64,000 nt of DNA from Chloroflexi bacterium OLB14 (GCA_001567105.1 LMZR01000039.1:61730-125729); one strand, 5' to 3'. Positions 45,892-56,147 are shown, counted from the first letter of the stretch. The notes: generated by a model from the sequence alone, not told the origin. Made by a program: numbers and translations.

Positions 45892-46815
45892 TTATTCGTA
45901 TCTTTGTACTTCCTCTAAAACTTCTTTCAATTCATTTGGTAATTGTGCTTCAAAGGTTCTGGCTTGTTTTTCATTTGGCAAAATGATTTTCAACTTATAA
46001 GCATGTAAAAAGTGACGTTGAATATTCAAAGTAAAATTTCTTTTGCCATACACAGCATCCCCCACAATTGGGCAACCTAAAAATTGACAATGCAAACGAA
46101 TTTGATGAGTTCGTCCAGTATGTGGATGAAATTCTAGCAAAGTATGATTCTTAAAAGACTCAAGCGTTTTATATTCACTAACTGCTTCTCGCCCTTTTTT
46201 TTCTGAAACAATCGCCATTTTTTTTCTATGACTTGGGTCTCTGCCGATAGCCGCTTCCACTCTACCAGATGGTGTAGGTGGTTTTCCATCTACCAATGCT
46301 AAATAAGTTTTTTCAACCTGCCGTAAACGAAATTGATCTTGCAACCAATTATGAGCGCGTTCATTTTTTGCTAACACAATCAAACCAGATGTTTCTTTAT
46401 CTAACCGATGAACTAAGCCAGGTCTTTCTTCGCCGCCAATGCCTTCAATATCAGGGTCATAACCTAACACAGCATTGACTAACGTCCCCGAATAATGCCC
46501 AGCCGATGGATGCACCACCATGCCAGCAGGTTTATTGACCACAATCAAATCATCATTTTCAAAAATAATATCTAATGGAATTTCTTCACCCACCAAGCCA
46601 CTCGGCACTGGTGGCGGAATTTTAACTTCCACATTTGCCCCATCATCAATCACCTGCCCCGATTTTTTTGCAACGACATTATTAACCGAAACAAAACCAT
46701 CAGCCACAAGCCCTTGAATCCTAGCGCGTGAAAATTCTGGTAAACAAGTTACAAGAAACTTATCTAACCTTTCAGGTTTTCCAGTATGCACAAATACTTC
46801 AATGCGATCACTCAT
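45892..46815 (-). CDS. rluD: Ribosomal large subunit pseudouridine synthase RluD type
   Basis: 307 residues. An N-terminal S4 domain (RLDKFLVTCLPEFSRARIQGL) is followed by the catalytic domain with GLVHRLDKETSGLIVLAKN, whose Asp is catalytic, and EFHPHTGRTHQIRLHCQFLG. It modifies 23S rRNA uridines. The ATG directly follows the lspA stop (TAGATG), the classic lspA-rluD operon. Confidence 0.93.
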   Translation of the reverse strand: MSDRIEVFVHTGKPERLDKFLVTCLPEFSRARIQGLVADGFVSVNNVVAKKSGQVIDDGANVEVKIPPPVPSGLVGEEIPLDIIFENDDLIVVNKPAGMVVHPSAGHYSGTLVNAVLGYDPDIEGIGGEERPGLVHRLDKETSGLIVLAKNERAHNWLQDQFRLRQVEKTYLALVDGKPPTPSGRVEAAIGRDPSHRKKMAIVSEKKGREAVSEYKTLESFKNHTLLEFHPHTGRTHQIRLHCQFLGCPIVGDAVYGKRNFTLNIQRHFLHAYKLKIILPNEKQARTFEAQLPNELKEVLEEVQRYE

Positions 46816-47361
46816 CTAATCACTAGTCTCTAATCTCTCATTATTCGTGGCTTGCAACTCATCATTTTTTGCTTGTAACTTTGCTTGCCTTTCTTGCCAC
46901 CACACACCCAGCAACAACACTGCTACACCAACAGAAATTGAAGCATCTGCAACATTAAACACAGGAAAAGTACCAACTGAAATAAAATCTGTCACTTCGT
47001 TTTTCAATAAACGATCAATTAAATTTCCAGCCGCGCCACCTAACTGCATTCCCATGGCTATCTTCAAATACAAACCTTCTTTTTCAATTTGTGGATAGTA
47101 ATAAATAATCGCCCCAATCACAACAAATGCCAACACTTTGAAAATTTGATTTCCATCTTGAAACATACCAAAAGCCGCGCCCGAGTTACTCCAATGCACA
47201 AAACGCGCATAAGGGCTTAACCAACTTAACCATTCTGGCAACCATTGTTCACCAAATGGGATATGTTCGCGCACCAACCATTTCGTCCATTGATCTAAAC
47301 CAATTGAAATTCCTGCCACGCCAAACAAAATTAAATAATCTTTTACTTTAGAATTCAACAT
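46816..47361 (-). CDS. lspA: Lipoprotein signal peptidase (signal peptidase II)
   Basis: The start is the ATG at 47361 (MLNSKVKDYLI) with GAGGT five bases upstream. ~181 residues and four TM helices. The catalytic aspartates lie in GGAAGNLIDRLLKNEVTDF and FNVADASISVG; SNSGAAFGMF is the conserved second motif. It cleaves diacylated prolipoproteins at the lipobox, complementing lgt in this window. The C-terminal tail is charged and longer than usual. Confidence 0.93.
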   Translation of the reverse strand: MLNSKVKDYLILFGVAGISIGLDQWTKWLVREHIPFGEQWLPEWLSWLSPYARFVHWSNSGAAFGMFQDGNQIFKVLAFVVIGAIIYYYPQIEKEGLYLKIAMGMQLGGAAGNLIDRLLKNEVTDFISVGTFPVFNVADASISVGVAVLLLGVWWQERQAKLQAKNDELQATNNERLETSD

Positions 47362-47417
47362 ACACCTCAATTTTATCGTCCGCAAAGTATTTTCTTCAAA
47401 ACCTGCGGGCGTTTATT

Positions 47418-48544
47418 TTACCTCACATAAACTCGCGGCACACGCGCACTAATATTCGTCATCACTTCATATTCATTTGTGCCAGTCCAATCGGCTAAAT
47501 CTTCAGCAGTGATTCCATTGCCCAACAAAATTACATCATCACCAACTTTGATATCATCATTTTCAACATTGACCATAAATTGATCCATGCAGATTCTGCC
47601 AACTTGTGGATATTTTTTTCCATTGATTAATACACTGGCTTGATTTGTCATCCTACGGAAATATCCATCTGCATAGCCACATGGAATCGTCACAATACGC
47701 TTCGGACTTGCCTCTACTTGGTACAGTGACCCATAACTGATACTTCGCCCAGGCTGTGTGATTTTGCTATATACCACTTTTGATTTCCAAGTAAGTGCAG
47801 GCTTCACATCAATTTTCTTTTCAATATCGCGAGCAGGATAAACTCCATAAAATAAAACGCCAGCGCGAACCATATCAAAATGTGCTTCGGGTAAATTTAA
47901 TATGCCACCTGAATTACAGACATGACGCATGGGTGCTGGCAAATTATTTTTTTCATAAAACTTCAAAACTTCTTGAAAGCGTTGTATCTGTATTTTGGAG
48001 TCAACTAGCTTGCTAGTTGCAATCGGCAAGCCACTCGATTCCATATTGACTTCCGAATTTGCTAAATGTGTATAAATCCCCTCTACTTCCACAAGCTGGC
48101 TACACGCAAGAGATTGTTTTAGGAATGCTTCGGCTTCGTATTCGTGAACGCCAACACGTTCCATGCCAGTATCAATTTTCAAATGCACTTTAATCGGCTG
48201 ACGACGAGATGAGGCTAAATGGTCAGTAGCAGTTAACAGGTCAGGTGATGAAGCGCTTAGCGTTAAGTCGTAATCAAAAAAAAGTGGCAATTGCTCAATC
48301 AAAGTTCCACCAGCAACCAAAATCGGTTTTTTGATTCCAAGGTTTCTTAAGTGAATCCCCTCCTCTACCAATGCTACGCCAAAAAAATCTGTTTCGGATT
48401 CGATAAAAGGGGCAACACCATCAACGCCGTGACCATAAGCATTGGCTTTGACCATAAGCATAATTTTTGTTTTGGTATGGGCGCGAATGTTTTGTAAATT
48501 TTTTTGAGTTGATTAATATTAATTTCAAGATGTGTTGGTCGCAT
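47418..48544 (-). CDS. alr: Alanine racemase, one frameshift
   Basis: ATG 48544 begins MRPTHLEININQLKK. The seven-base T run at 48499-48505 lacks one base; restoring it gives NLQNIRAHTKTKIMLMVKAN and ~375 residues. PLP lysine in VKANAYGHG, PLP-phosphate arginine region, GRSISYGSLYQ near the catalytic Tyr and GRICMDQFMVNV complete the Alr pattern. It makes D-alanine for peptidoglycan. No good ribosome-binding site is visible upstream, only A/T-rich sequence. Confidence 0.92.
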
Positions 48545-48545
48545 A

Positions 48546-48990
48546 TTATTTTTTGTACCAGTGATATTCTACATCGGGTTCAGATTCAGGTGGCGGGCTG
48601 ATGCTAAATTTTTCAGCAATAAAATTGTTTTTTTTCATAAAATGCGCGAGACATTTTATTAGATTGATGTGTGTATAACCAAAGATGATTTGGCGAAAGT
48701 GTTTTTGCAAATTCGAGCAATGACTGACCAATACCTTGGCGATGATGTTGAGGGTTTACATATAAACGGTCGATAAAATCAGCTTGCATACCAATGAAGC
48801 CAACAGGTTTTTGATGTAATTCATATATCCAAATTTTATTTGTGGGAATAACTGAATTTTTAAAATATTCTCTTGCGCCTTGAAATTCATAGTTCATGCG
48901 TTTGATAAGCTCTGGCGTAGCCACTTGCATCGCTTCAAACCATAATTTGACAATGATTTCAAAATCTTTTTCTTGATAGGGTCGAATCAT
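48546..48990 (-). CDS. GNAT family N-acetyltransferase, one frameshift
   Basis: The T8 run at 48628-48635 has one base too many; correcting it extends the frame through EKNNFIAEKFSISPPPESEP to a stop at 48546, giving ~147 residues. The acetyl-CoA site is VNPQHHRQGIGQSLLEFA and the C-terminus has LWLYTHQSNKMSRAFYE. The substrate is unknown. It stops 1-2 bases before alr, so the two may be co-transcribed. Confidence 0.83.
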
Positions 48991-49100
48991 GTTCCTCCAA
49001 AATTAATGTGCGTTTATTTTACTTGATTAACAAGTTATGCTTTCAGCCCAACTGATATATATTTAAGATAGAATACAATAAAAATTATTTAAGGGAATTT

Positions 49101-49520
49101 ATGAAATCATATAGAAAAGAGCTATGGTTTAATACACAAAGCCGAAGAGCATTTATCAATATTACGGGTCAGGTAGAAGAGGCGTTACGTGAAAGTGAAA
49201 TCAAAGAAGGGCTGTGTTTAGTCAACGCAATGAATATTACGGCTTCTGTTTTCATCAATGATGATGAAAGTGGGCTGCATAAAGATTATGAAAAATGGTT
49301 AGAGAAGATTGCACCGCATGAGCCGATTGATCAATATGAGCATAATGATACAGGCGAAGATAATGCGGATGCACACATGAAGCGTCAGGTAATGGGGCGT
49401 GAAGTGGTTGTGGCTGTAACCAATGGTGAATTAGATTTTGGAACTTGGGAACAAATTTTTTATGGTGAGTTTGATGGTAAAAGAAAAAAAAGAGTGCTAG
49501 TGAAAATTATTGGAGAATAA
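49101..49520 (+). CDS. YjbQ/UPF0047 family protein
   Basis: 139 residues with the family pattern: [20 protein letters not shown], a [13 protein letters not shown] motif, [23 protein letters not shown] and a C-terminal [16 protein letters not shown]. Known members have been linked to secondary thiamine-phosphate synthase activity; the physiological role is unclear. The H/D cluster needed for metal binding is present. It overlaps the next gene's ribosome-binding site. Confidence 0.85.
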   Translation: MKSYRKELWFNTQSRRAFINITGQVEEALRESEIKEGLCLVNAMNITASVFINDDESGLHKDYEKWLEKIAPHEPIDQYEHNDTGEDNADAHMKRQVMGREVVVAVTNGELDFGTWEQIFYGEFDGKRKKRVLVKIIGE

Positions 49521-49521
49521 T

Positions 49522-50049
49522 ATGCGCTTACAAAATAAAACAATTGCTACATTGATTGCTGAAGGTGTAGAAGATTTAGAATATTATGTTCCTCTCATGC
49601 GCTTGCAAGAAGAAGGTGCAAAAGTTTTGAGTGCAGGTTTAGATTTGAAACCTGTCAAAGGGAAAAACGGTTTGGTGATTACACCTGATGCAAAAATTGA
49701 AGATTTGAAAGCAGATGAACTGTTTGCATTAATCATCCCTGGAGGTTTTGCGCCTGATAAATTACGCAGATATGATGTGGTTAAAAAACTTGTCAAAGAA
49801 ATGAATGATAAAAATAAAATCATCGGTATTATTTGTCACGGAGGTTCGACTGCTATTTCGGCAGGTATTATCAAGCAAGGTCAACGTGTGACAGGTTCTA
49901 CAGGAATCAAAGATGACCTTGTCAATGTTGGTGGCGTTTGGAGCGATGAAGCGGCTTTTCGAGAAAATAACCAAGTATGGGGTAGGGTCGTGGCGGATAT
50001 TCCAGATTTTAATCGCGAGTTAGTGAAGGCGTTGGTTGGGGTCAGTTAA
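49522..50049 (+). CDS. DJ-1/PfpI family protein
   Basis: ATG 49522 with GGAG nine bases upstream, one base after the previous stop. ~175 residues. The nucleophile motif is GIICHGGSTAIS with Cys in IICHG, and the acid is in AEGVEDLEYYV near the N-terminus. This fits the PfpI/YhbO-type stress protein family. Known members act as glyoxalases or deglycases; which applies here cannot be told. Confidence 0.87.
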   Translation: MRLQNKTIATLIAEGVEDLEYYVPLMRLQEEGAKVLSAGLDLKPVKGKNGLVITPDAKIEDLKADELFALIIPGGFAPDKLRRYDVVKKLVKEMNDKNKIIGIICHGGSTAISAGIIKQGQRVTGSTGIKDDLVNVGGVWSDEAAFRENNQVWGRVVADIPDFNRELVKALVGVS

Positions 50050-50071
50050 ACTTTGTAAATTAGAGTTTCAA

Positions 50072-50105
50072 AAAAAATCGGAAACCTTATGGCTTCCGAT
50101 TTTTG
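50072..50105. terminator. Bidirectional terminator
   Basis: AAAAATCGGAA pairs with TTCCGATTTTT around an ACC..GGC-flanked loop, with T runs in both directions. It ends the DJ-1 gene on the plus strand and the ABC importer operon on the minus strand. Confidence 0.85.
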
Positions 50106-51167
50106 CTAACCTTCTAAAATTAATACCGCTTTTGTGGAGCAAGTTACCTGACATTTTTCACCAATTTTTGGTAGCTCAAGTGATGGTCTGTTAAAGGTAT
50201 CCATATTAAAGGTGGAATTTCCAATTTGCATTTGAATTCTCACTACTGAGCCCAAGAATGTAATATTGATTACTGTTCCTTCGAGAAGGTTTTCTTTTTT
50301 GCCTTCAGCTACAAAGCTGAATCTTTCTGGGCGAATAGCAAATGTGACCTTGTCTCCTTTTTTCTTGCCGATGATGCCTTCATGTGTTTGCAGTTGAATA
50401 CCATCCATGGTTAGAAGTCCATTCGCAGGGTCTAGAACTTGTGCTTCGGCTGTGTTTAAGGATCCAACAAAGTTTGCAACGAAACGCGTTTTGGGGAAGT
50501 TATAAATTTCAAATGGTGTACCTACTTGTTCCATTTCACCAACGTTCATAACAACAATACGGTCAGAAATTGATAAGGCTTCTTCTTGGTCGTGTGTGAC
50601 AAAAATTGCGGTAATGCCTAATGATTTTTGAATAGCACGAATTTCGGAACGCAATGAGACGCGAATCTTCGCATCTAAGGCTGAAAGAGGTTCATCAAGC
50701 AATAGCACTTGTGGGCGATTCGCCAAGGCACGTGCTAATGAAACACGCTGTTGCTGACCGCCAGAAAGTTGATAAGGGTATTTATGCGCATGTTTTTCTA
50801 AATGTATTAGGCGCACCATCTCGTCCACACGCTGTTTGATAACGTCTTTTTCTAATTTGCGAACTGTGAGACCAAAACCAATATTTTGTTCAACTGTCAT
50901 GTTAGGGAATAAAGCATAAGATTGAAAAATCATCCCAACATTGCGCTGGTTGGGGGATTTATCTGTAATATCTACTCCATCTAAAAATATTTGCCCTGAA
51001 GTAGGCAGTTCAAAACCCGCTACCATTCTGAGTGTGGTTGTTTTTCCGCAGCCAGATGGACCTAAAAATGAGACAAATTCTCCTTTTTCAATATCGAGGT
51101 TAAAGTTATCTACTACAACAGTATCGCCAAATTGTTTTGTTACTTTTGAAATTGATAAATAAGCCAT
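50106..51167 (-). CDS. ABC importer ATP-binding protein, PotA type
   Basis: The start is ATG 51167 (MAYLSISKVTKQFG) with GGAG upstream; the upstream part to 51254 is unlike the family. ~353 residues. Walker A GPSGCGKTT, signature [15 protein letters not shown], Walker B LLLDEPLSALDAKIR, H-loop VTHDQEE. The C-terminal TOBE domain includes GTVINITFLGSVVRIQMQIG. It is the energy subunit of the spermidine/putrescine/iron(III) group and the last gene of a four-gene importer operon. Confidence 0.9.
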   Translation of the reverse strand: MAYLSISKVTKQFGDTVVVDNFNLDIEKGEFVSFLGPSGCGKTTTLRMVAGFELPTSGQIFLDGVDITDKSPNQRNVGMIFQSYALFPNMTVEQNIGFGLTVRKLEKDVIKQRVDEMVRLIHLEKHAHKYPYQLSGGQQQRVSLARALANRPQVLLLDEPLSALDAKIRVSLRSEIRAIQKSLGITAIFVTHDQEEALSISDRIVVMNVGEMEQVGTPFEIYNFPKTRFVANFVGSLNTAEAQVLDPANGLLTMDGIQLQTHEGIIGKKKGDKVTFAIRPERFSFVAEGKKENLLEGTVINITFLGSVVRIQMQIGNSTFNMDTFNRPSLELPKIGEKCQVTCSTKAVLILEG

Positions 51168-51187
51168 TGAAAATTCTCCATTATTTT

Positions 51188-52018
51188 TTAGTGCGCACCT
51201 TGTGCTTGTCCTTGCCCGCCTGTAACCATTTGAATCATGCCCATTGCAAACCATGTTAGCAAGAAACTTACAAATGAAAGTGCGGCTGGTTCATAAGCGC
51301 GATGTTGACCAAGTAGGAACAAATATGGACCGAATGCATCTACACCTAAGAAAGAAGCCAGAGTTACCTCGCCAACGACAATGGCAAATGTTAATAACGC
51401 ACCACTTAACAAAGCAGAGCGAATATTCGGTAGGATAATTTTTGTAATAATCACATACCAACTTGCACCAAGGCTTTGAGCCGCTTCTGTCAGTGTTGCG
51501 ATATCAACAGTTCGCATTCCAGTATCAACTGAACGGTACATATAAGGCATAGCTAGTACAGTGTAGCCTGCCACAATTAAGATGTTAGTACCCATTTTGA
51601 AATTGGTTAATGGTTGCATTAATTGAATATCTGTAAATGGAATTGTAAATGGCGAGCTATAAATACGAATCAAGCCAAATACTAAAATAATGGCAGGCAC
51701 CACAAATGGCATAAGAGTAATAAACTCAACAATACGGCGTGCTTGTGGCAAACGTAAACGAATCCAGTAAGCTGTTGGCACAACCAACAAAACACTAAAA
51801 AATATAGTTGCCACTGCTAAAACATTTGAGTAAATAAATGTTTCCCAAAAATCATTGTCTTCAAATGCGCGTTGATAGGCTTTCCATGGAATCGCTGGAT
51901 CCCAACTTAAAGAAAATTCAAAGGTAGCAAGTAAAGGTAGTATAAAATATAAAGCGCCAATAATAAACCACAGCCAACTCCAAAACGGAAAGTTTCGCAG
52001 GCGATATAAAAATTTCAT
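51188..52018 (-). CDS. ABC importer permease, PotC type
   Basis: The start at 52018 overlaps the previous stop by ATGA. ~276 residues with six TM helices. The EAA loop reads EAAQSLGASWYVIITKIILPN, which marks the permease class. It forms the pore with the next gene upstream. GQGQAQGAH forms a short tail. Confidence 0.88.
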   Translation of the reverse strand: MKFLYRLRNFPFWSWLWFIIGALYFILPLLATFEFSLSWDPAIPWKAYQRAFEDNDFWETFIYSNVLAVATIFFSVLLVVPTAYWIRLRLPQARRIVEFITLMPFVVPAIILVFGLIRIYSSPFTIPFTDIQLMQPLTNFKMGTNILIVAGYTVLAMPYMYRSVDTGMRTVDIATLTEAAQSLGASWYVIITKIILPNIRSALLSGALLTFAIVVGEVTLASFLGVDAFGPYLFLLGQHRAYEPAALSFVSFLLTWFAMGMIQMVTGGQGQAQGAH

Positions 52019-52905
52019 TTCAACCACCTTTCAGTTTTAGCTTGAAGCCATGAATAACCCGCCAATGAAATTGCCATAATGACCACCATGCCAATTGCCA
52101 TAGCATAACCCAAACCTGGATTGTAAAGGACGTCACCTCGAATCTGCGCCCCTATTTGGATTGTGACAACCCCAATTCTGCCACCTGTCAGGGCATAGGC
52201 TGTAGCATATGCCCCAAAGGCATTGCCAAATAATAAAATCATTGCCCCAAGGATAGATGGCAATAAAACAGGCATAGCAACTTTAAGCCAATATTGAGCG
52301 GTGCTTGCGCCAAGGTTTTCTGCTGCTTCACGCCATTCTTTTTTCAATCCATCCAGTGCAGGTGCCATAATCAAAACCATTAATGGAAATTGAAAATACA
52401 TATACACTAAACTTAAACCTGCGAAGCTATATAAATTAAAGCCTGCTTCATAAATATCCATACCGAAGTAATCTCTTAAGATGTGAGTCATAAATCCTTG
52501 ACGGCCAATCGTTGCCACAAAAGCAAAAGCCAAAGGCACGCCTGCAAAGTTAGATGCCACCCCTGAAAATGTAATTAAAATAGAGCGCAGCGATTTTGGT
52601 AGCCCACCCACTGTAACAGAATAAGCCAATAAAAATCCCAATATTCCCCCACCTAAAGCAGTAACAGCACTAATCTGAATGCTTAATTTATACGCATCAA
52701 CAATATATTTTTCAGAAAATAATTGAATAATATTATTAAGTGTAAAATTCCCCTCAGGGTCAGTAAAACTAGCTGTGAATAGACGTAGGGATGGTAAAAA
52801 AAGGAAAAGGATTGCAAAGATAAAAAATGGGGCAACACCTAACCAAGTTTTCCAATTGGTTGGAGGGTAAATTTTTCCTTGCGGAGTAATAGCAGTTTGT
52901 GCCAT
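52015..52905 (-). CDS. ABC importer permease, PotB type
   Basis: 296 residues, six TM helices. The EAA loop is REAAENLGASTAQYWLKVAMP. Partner of the downstream permease, to which it is coupled by a four-base overlap. The binding-protein gene lies 78 bases upstream. Confidence 0.88.
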   Translation of the reverse strand: MAQTAITPQGKIYPPTNWKTWLGVAPFFIFAILFLFLPSLRLFTASFTDPEGNFTLNNIIQLFSEKYIVDAYKLSIQISAVTALGGGILGFLLAYSVTVGGLPKSLRSILITFSGVASNFAGVPLAFAFVATIGRQGFMTHILRDYFGMDIYEAGFNLYSFAGLSLVYMYFQFPLMVLIMAPALDGLKKEWREAAENLGASTAQYWLKVAMPVLLPSILGAMILLFGNAFGAYATAYALTGGRIGVVTIQIGAQIRGDVLYNPGLGYAMAIGMVVIMAISLAGYSWLQAKTERWLK

Positions 52906-52983
52906 AAATTTTATCCTTAAATAGATTTATTTGAAGTGAGACCCTGCTAATAGCAGGGTCTCACTATCATACACGAAATTTAA

Positions 52984-54120
52984 TTATGGAGCAGCTTGAA
53001 CGTCGGCACCAACGGCTGAATCCCATTGGGTTGTAATTAATTCTTTTGCTGTATTGAGTTGGGCAAGGCTTGGGAATACCGCACCTGATACATCAGGCAA
53101 TTTGTCCAACAATTCTTGAGGAATGACACCACGAGCACGTAAATCTGCTTCGCGAATTGGGTGGCAATAGCCTTCCATCCAAAGAATTTGACCTTCATCA
53201 GAATACAGGAACTCCATCCAAAGTTTGGCAGCATTTGGGTGTGGAGCATAAGCACTGATAGCTTGAACATACACGCCAGCAAAACGACCAGAAGCAGGGA
53301 TAACCACTGTAGCTTTTGGATTGCCTTCAAATGAATCAATTGCAGAGAGGGCATTATAGTCCCAAGTAATGCGAACTGGAATTTCACCCGTAGCAACTAA
53401 ACCATTATTAGCAATCAAAGGAATCAAATTGCCAGCAGAGTTCAATTGAGCAAAGAAGTCCAAACCTGCTTGGGCATCATCTAATGAGCCGCCATTAGCA
53501 AGACCTGCTGCAAATACTGCTTGAATAGCTTGGTTTGAAGCACGTGGGTCACCAGAAAGCGCAACTTGTCCATTATATTTAGGATCGAGCAAATCAGCCC
53601 AATCTTGTGGAACATCAGGTTGAACATCTGTATTAACCAAAAATGCCATTACGCCATAATAGTCACCATACCAGTAACCATCTGCATCTTTGGCTTCGGC
53701 AGGAATTGTATCCCAAGTGGATACTTTATAAGGTTGAATCAAACCTTCTGCTTTAGAAGAATCGCCAAATGAAAAACCAACATCAATAACATCTGGGGCT
53801 TGTGGACCCTTGTTATCTTTATTAGCTTTAATAGCTTCAATTTCATCAGCAGAACCAGCGTCTGGATTCAATTCATTCACTTCAATACCAGGATACTTGG
53901 CTTTGAAAGCATCAATTACGCCACCATAGTTACACCAGTCATGGGGTAAAGCAATGGTTGTGAGCATGCCTTCGGCTTTTGCGGCTTCATAAAGATCAGC
54001 GAACTCACCGCCTCCACTACCGGTATCACCCCCGCCCCCACCACCTCCGCCACAAGCAGAAAGCACTGTGGCAGCTACAACAAATAAAGCAAGCAATGTA
54101 TATAACTTATTCGTACGCAT
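52984..54120 (-). CDS. ABC importer solute-binding lipoprotein, PotD/FbpA-like
   Basis: 378 residues. Signal peptide with lipobox LSAC at residues ~19-22, then a run of Gly (CGGGGGGGG) as linker. The fold is a type II binding protein of the spermidine/iron/thiamine group (IEVNELNPDAGSADEIEAIKA, YWYGDYYGVMAFLVNTD, GYCHPIRE). A Tyr pair in WYGDYYG could bind ligand. The substrate is unclear: polyamine, iron or a small organic compound. It leads the operon. Confidence 0.85.
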   Translation of the reverse strand: MRTNKLYTLLALFVVAATVLSACGGGGGGGGDTGSGGGEFADLYEAAKAEGMLTTIALPHDWCNYGGVIDAFKAKYPGIEVNELNPDAGSADEIEAIKANKDNKGPQAPDVIDVGFSFGDSSKAEGLIQPYKVSTWDTIPAEAKDADGYWYGDYYGVMAFLVNTDVQPDVPQDWADLLDPKYNGQVALSGDPRASNQAIQAVFAAGLANGGSLDDAQAGLDFFAQLNSAGNLIPLIANNGLVATGEIPVRITWDYNALSAIDSFEGNPKATVVIPASGRFAGVYVQAISAYAPHPNAAKLWMEFLYSDEGQILWMEGYCHPIREADLRARGVIPQELLDKLPDVSGAVFPSLAQLNTAKELITTQWDSAVGADVQAAP

Positions 54121-54323
54121 TCTCTATCTCCTTGATATAAATTATGATTGATTAAACGACGAAACAACTTGCACTTCTTTGTTCTTTGGGACCTCCTATC
54201 TGTTAACTTGCATATAACATTTTAACATTATCAATATTCAAAGTCAAACAAGCATTTTTGACTTTGAACAAATGACCTAGACAAAAACTTCCTGCCAAAA
54301 CCACGCTTCAACCTGCGGGACGT

Positions 54324-55310
54324 TTAGCTGATACTGAACAAATAATAAATACTAGCTGACAATAATGCACTAATTGGAATAGTGATCAACCACGAAGTTA
54401 AAATATTGCCTGCCACGCTCCAGCGAACTTTATTAATTCTCTCAGATGCGCCCACCCCAATAATTGCCGAACTAACCACTTGAGAAGTGCTAACAGGCAA
54501 ACCTGCCAACGAGGCTGTTAAAACAAGTAAGCCTGACGTAAGTTGAGTAGAAAAACTATGCACTGGACGAATCTTATAAAACTTGCCACCGAGTGTGCGA
54601 ATAGATTTCCAGCCTCCAAATAATGTTCCTAAAACAGTGCTGCCGATACTGATAAGAATCACCCAAGTAGGAATTGTAAAATCTTTTATCACGCCGCTCA
54701 CTACCAAACCGAGTGTGATAATTCCAATCGTTTTTTGAGCATCATTTGCGCCATAACTAAATGCTAAAGATAATGCCGTGACGGCTTGACTTCGTCTAAA
54801 AAATTCATTGATATTCGGAGTAGCATTCCGCGCCAGAAAATAAATGATACGTAAAATCAAAAAGCCAGCCATAAAACTGATGAATGGAGAAAGAAATAAA
54901 GCCAACAAGATTTTATATAAACCAGCAAAATGAATCATATCTTTACCAGCCGCAATCAACACCGAGCCAAGCAAACTGCCTATCAAAGAATGTGTTGAGC
55001 TATTCGGAATACCAAACAACCAATTAACTCCATTCCACAGGATAGAACTTATCAAACAGGCAACTAACACTTTCAGGGTAATAGCATGAAAGAAAACAAT
55101 ATTTCCACCAATTGCTTTAGCAACCATTGTGCCAAATAAAAAAGGTGCTGAAAATTCTGCTAAGGCTGTCATACCCAATGCCATGCGTGGCGGAAATGCA
55201 CGAGATGAAATCATAGTAGCCACAATATTGCCAGAACTCTGACCACCATTGATAAATTCCAGAATCAACGCCAAAATAATAACAAGTATCAGTTCAGAAG
55301 ACATTAACAT
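54324..55310 (-). CDS. Pit-type inorganic phosphate transporter
   Basis: 328 residues, ~8-10 TM segments. The two inverted-repeat signatures are FINGGQSSGNIVATMISSRA and FSYGANDAQKTIG. The first differs from the usual NGFHDTANAVAT form, so substrate could be sulfate or phosphate; the partner below favours phosphate. The start may be at 55310 or 55304. Confidence 0.85.
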   Translation of the reverse strand: MLMSSELILVIILALILEFINGGQSSGNIVATMISSRAFPPRMALGMTALAEFSAPFLFGTMVAKAIGGNIVFFHAITLKVLVACLISSILWNGVNWLFGIPNSSTHSLIGSLLGSVLIAAGKDMIHFAGLYKILLALFLSPFISFMAGFLILRIIYFLARNATPNINEFFRRSQAVTALSLAFSYGANDAQKTIGIITLGLVVSGVIKDFTIPTWVILISIGSTVLGTLFGGWKSIRTLGGKFYKIRPVHSFSTQLTSGLLVLTASLAGLPVSTSQVVSSAIIGVGASERINKVRWSVAGNILTSWLITIPISALLSASIYYLFSIS

Positions 55311-55339
55311 TTTGTTATGGTTTCTTTACACTTTGCTCC

Positions 55340-55392
55340 TTGCGCCGTCCTCGGCGCAAGAATATTCATAACCTCACCGCCGAGGACGGTGG
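55340..55392. repeat. Tandem G/C palindromes between PhoU-like and Pit genes
   Basis: TTGCGCCG..CGGCGCAA (55340-55359) and ACCTCACCGCCG..CGGTGG (55370-55392) repeat the pair at 15980-16035. Confidence 0.7.
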
Positions 55393-55407
55393 TTTTAGCA
55401 TTGAACA

Positions 55408-56028
55408 TTACGTTTTCTTCACCACAATATCAGCAATGATATTTGCCGCTTCATCGCCTCTATCTGCCGCATTGGATAAATGGCGATACACCTCACGCAT
55501 TTTCAACATTTCAACAACATGATGAATATCTTCAGGTCCACTAAACAATGAGGCTACTGCTTCTCGATACACTCCTTCAACTCGATTTTCTAATGCCTTT
55601 GCACGTTGAGCATGGTCAAGTGCTACGTTGGGATGTTTAGGTAAACGCAAAACGGCTTGCAAAATTTCATACGCCGCATCTTTTAATAGGGACGCAATTC
55701 TGCGCATATAAGGCGTGGGTTTAACGTTTAAGATGTTCATTTCAACTGCAGTAGTATCTGCATAATCAATCACATCATCAATAGACCTTGATAATGAAAA
55801 AATATCTTCTCTATCAAAAGGTGTGACGAAAGTGCGATTCAATTCATCAATCAAAATGCGCCGAACTTCATCTGCCTCTTTTTCTTTATAAGATAATTGC
55901 TCCGCCACTTCTGTATCTGCTGTCTCTAAATATTTGACCAGCAACTTCATGCCCTCAAAAGCAAGTGAGGCTTGTTGTTCTATTAATTTTTGAAATCTAT
56001 CTTCTTTACGTTTAAATATACGAAACAT
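55408..56028 (-). CDS. PhoU-like DUF47 family protein
   Basis: 206 residues, all-helical: MFRIFKRKEDRFQKLIEQQ, KEKEADEVRRILIDELNRTFVTPFDREDI, IDDVIDYADTTAVEMNIL and HRLSNAADRGDEAANIIADI-like C-terminus. The acidic positions match the metal sites of PhoU-like proteins. DUF47 proteins are paired with Pit transporters and are thought to regulate phosphate uptake; the Pit gene lies downstream. Confidence 0.9.
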   Translation of the reverse strand: MFRIFKRKEDRFQKLIEQQASLAFEGMKLLVKYLETADTEVAEQLSYKEKEADEVRRILIDELNRTFVTPFDREDIFSLSRSIDDVIDYADTTAVEMNILNVKPTPYMRRIASLLKDAAYEILQAVLRLPKHPNVALDHAQRAKALENRVEGVYREAVASLFSGPEDIHHVVEMLKMREVYRHLSNAADRGDEAANIIADIVVKKT

Positions 56029-56043
56029 AAAATCCTTTTATCT

Positions 56044-56138
56044 CGTCATTGCGAGGGCGTTCTTTGCCCGAAGCAATCTTATGATTAAGTTTAGAGATTG
56101 CTTCACCACGAAGAACAAGTGCGTGGCTCGCAATGACG
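56044..56138. repeat. MITE-like element, CGTCATTGCGAG family
   Basis: CGTCATTGCGAG (56044-56055) and CTCGCAATGACG (56127-56138) are perfect inverted ends, with GAAGCAATCT..AGATTGCTTC inside. A second copy lies at 57607-57704. Confidence 0.88.
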
Positions 56139-56147
56139 ATGAAATTA

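Noticed and set aside
54121..54323. TPP or other riboswitch ahead of the importer operon
   Set aside because: Neither the CTGAGA core nor other conserved blocks were seen. The region looks only A/T-rich.
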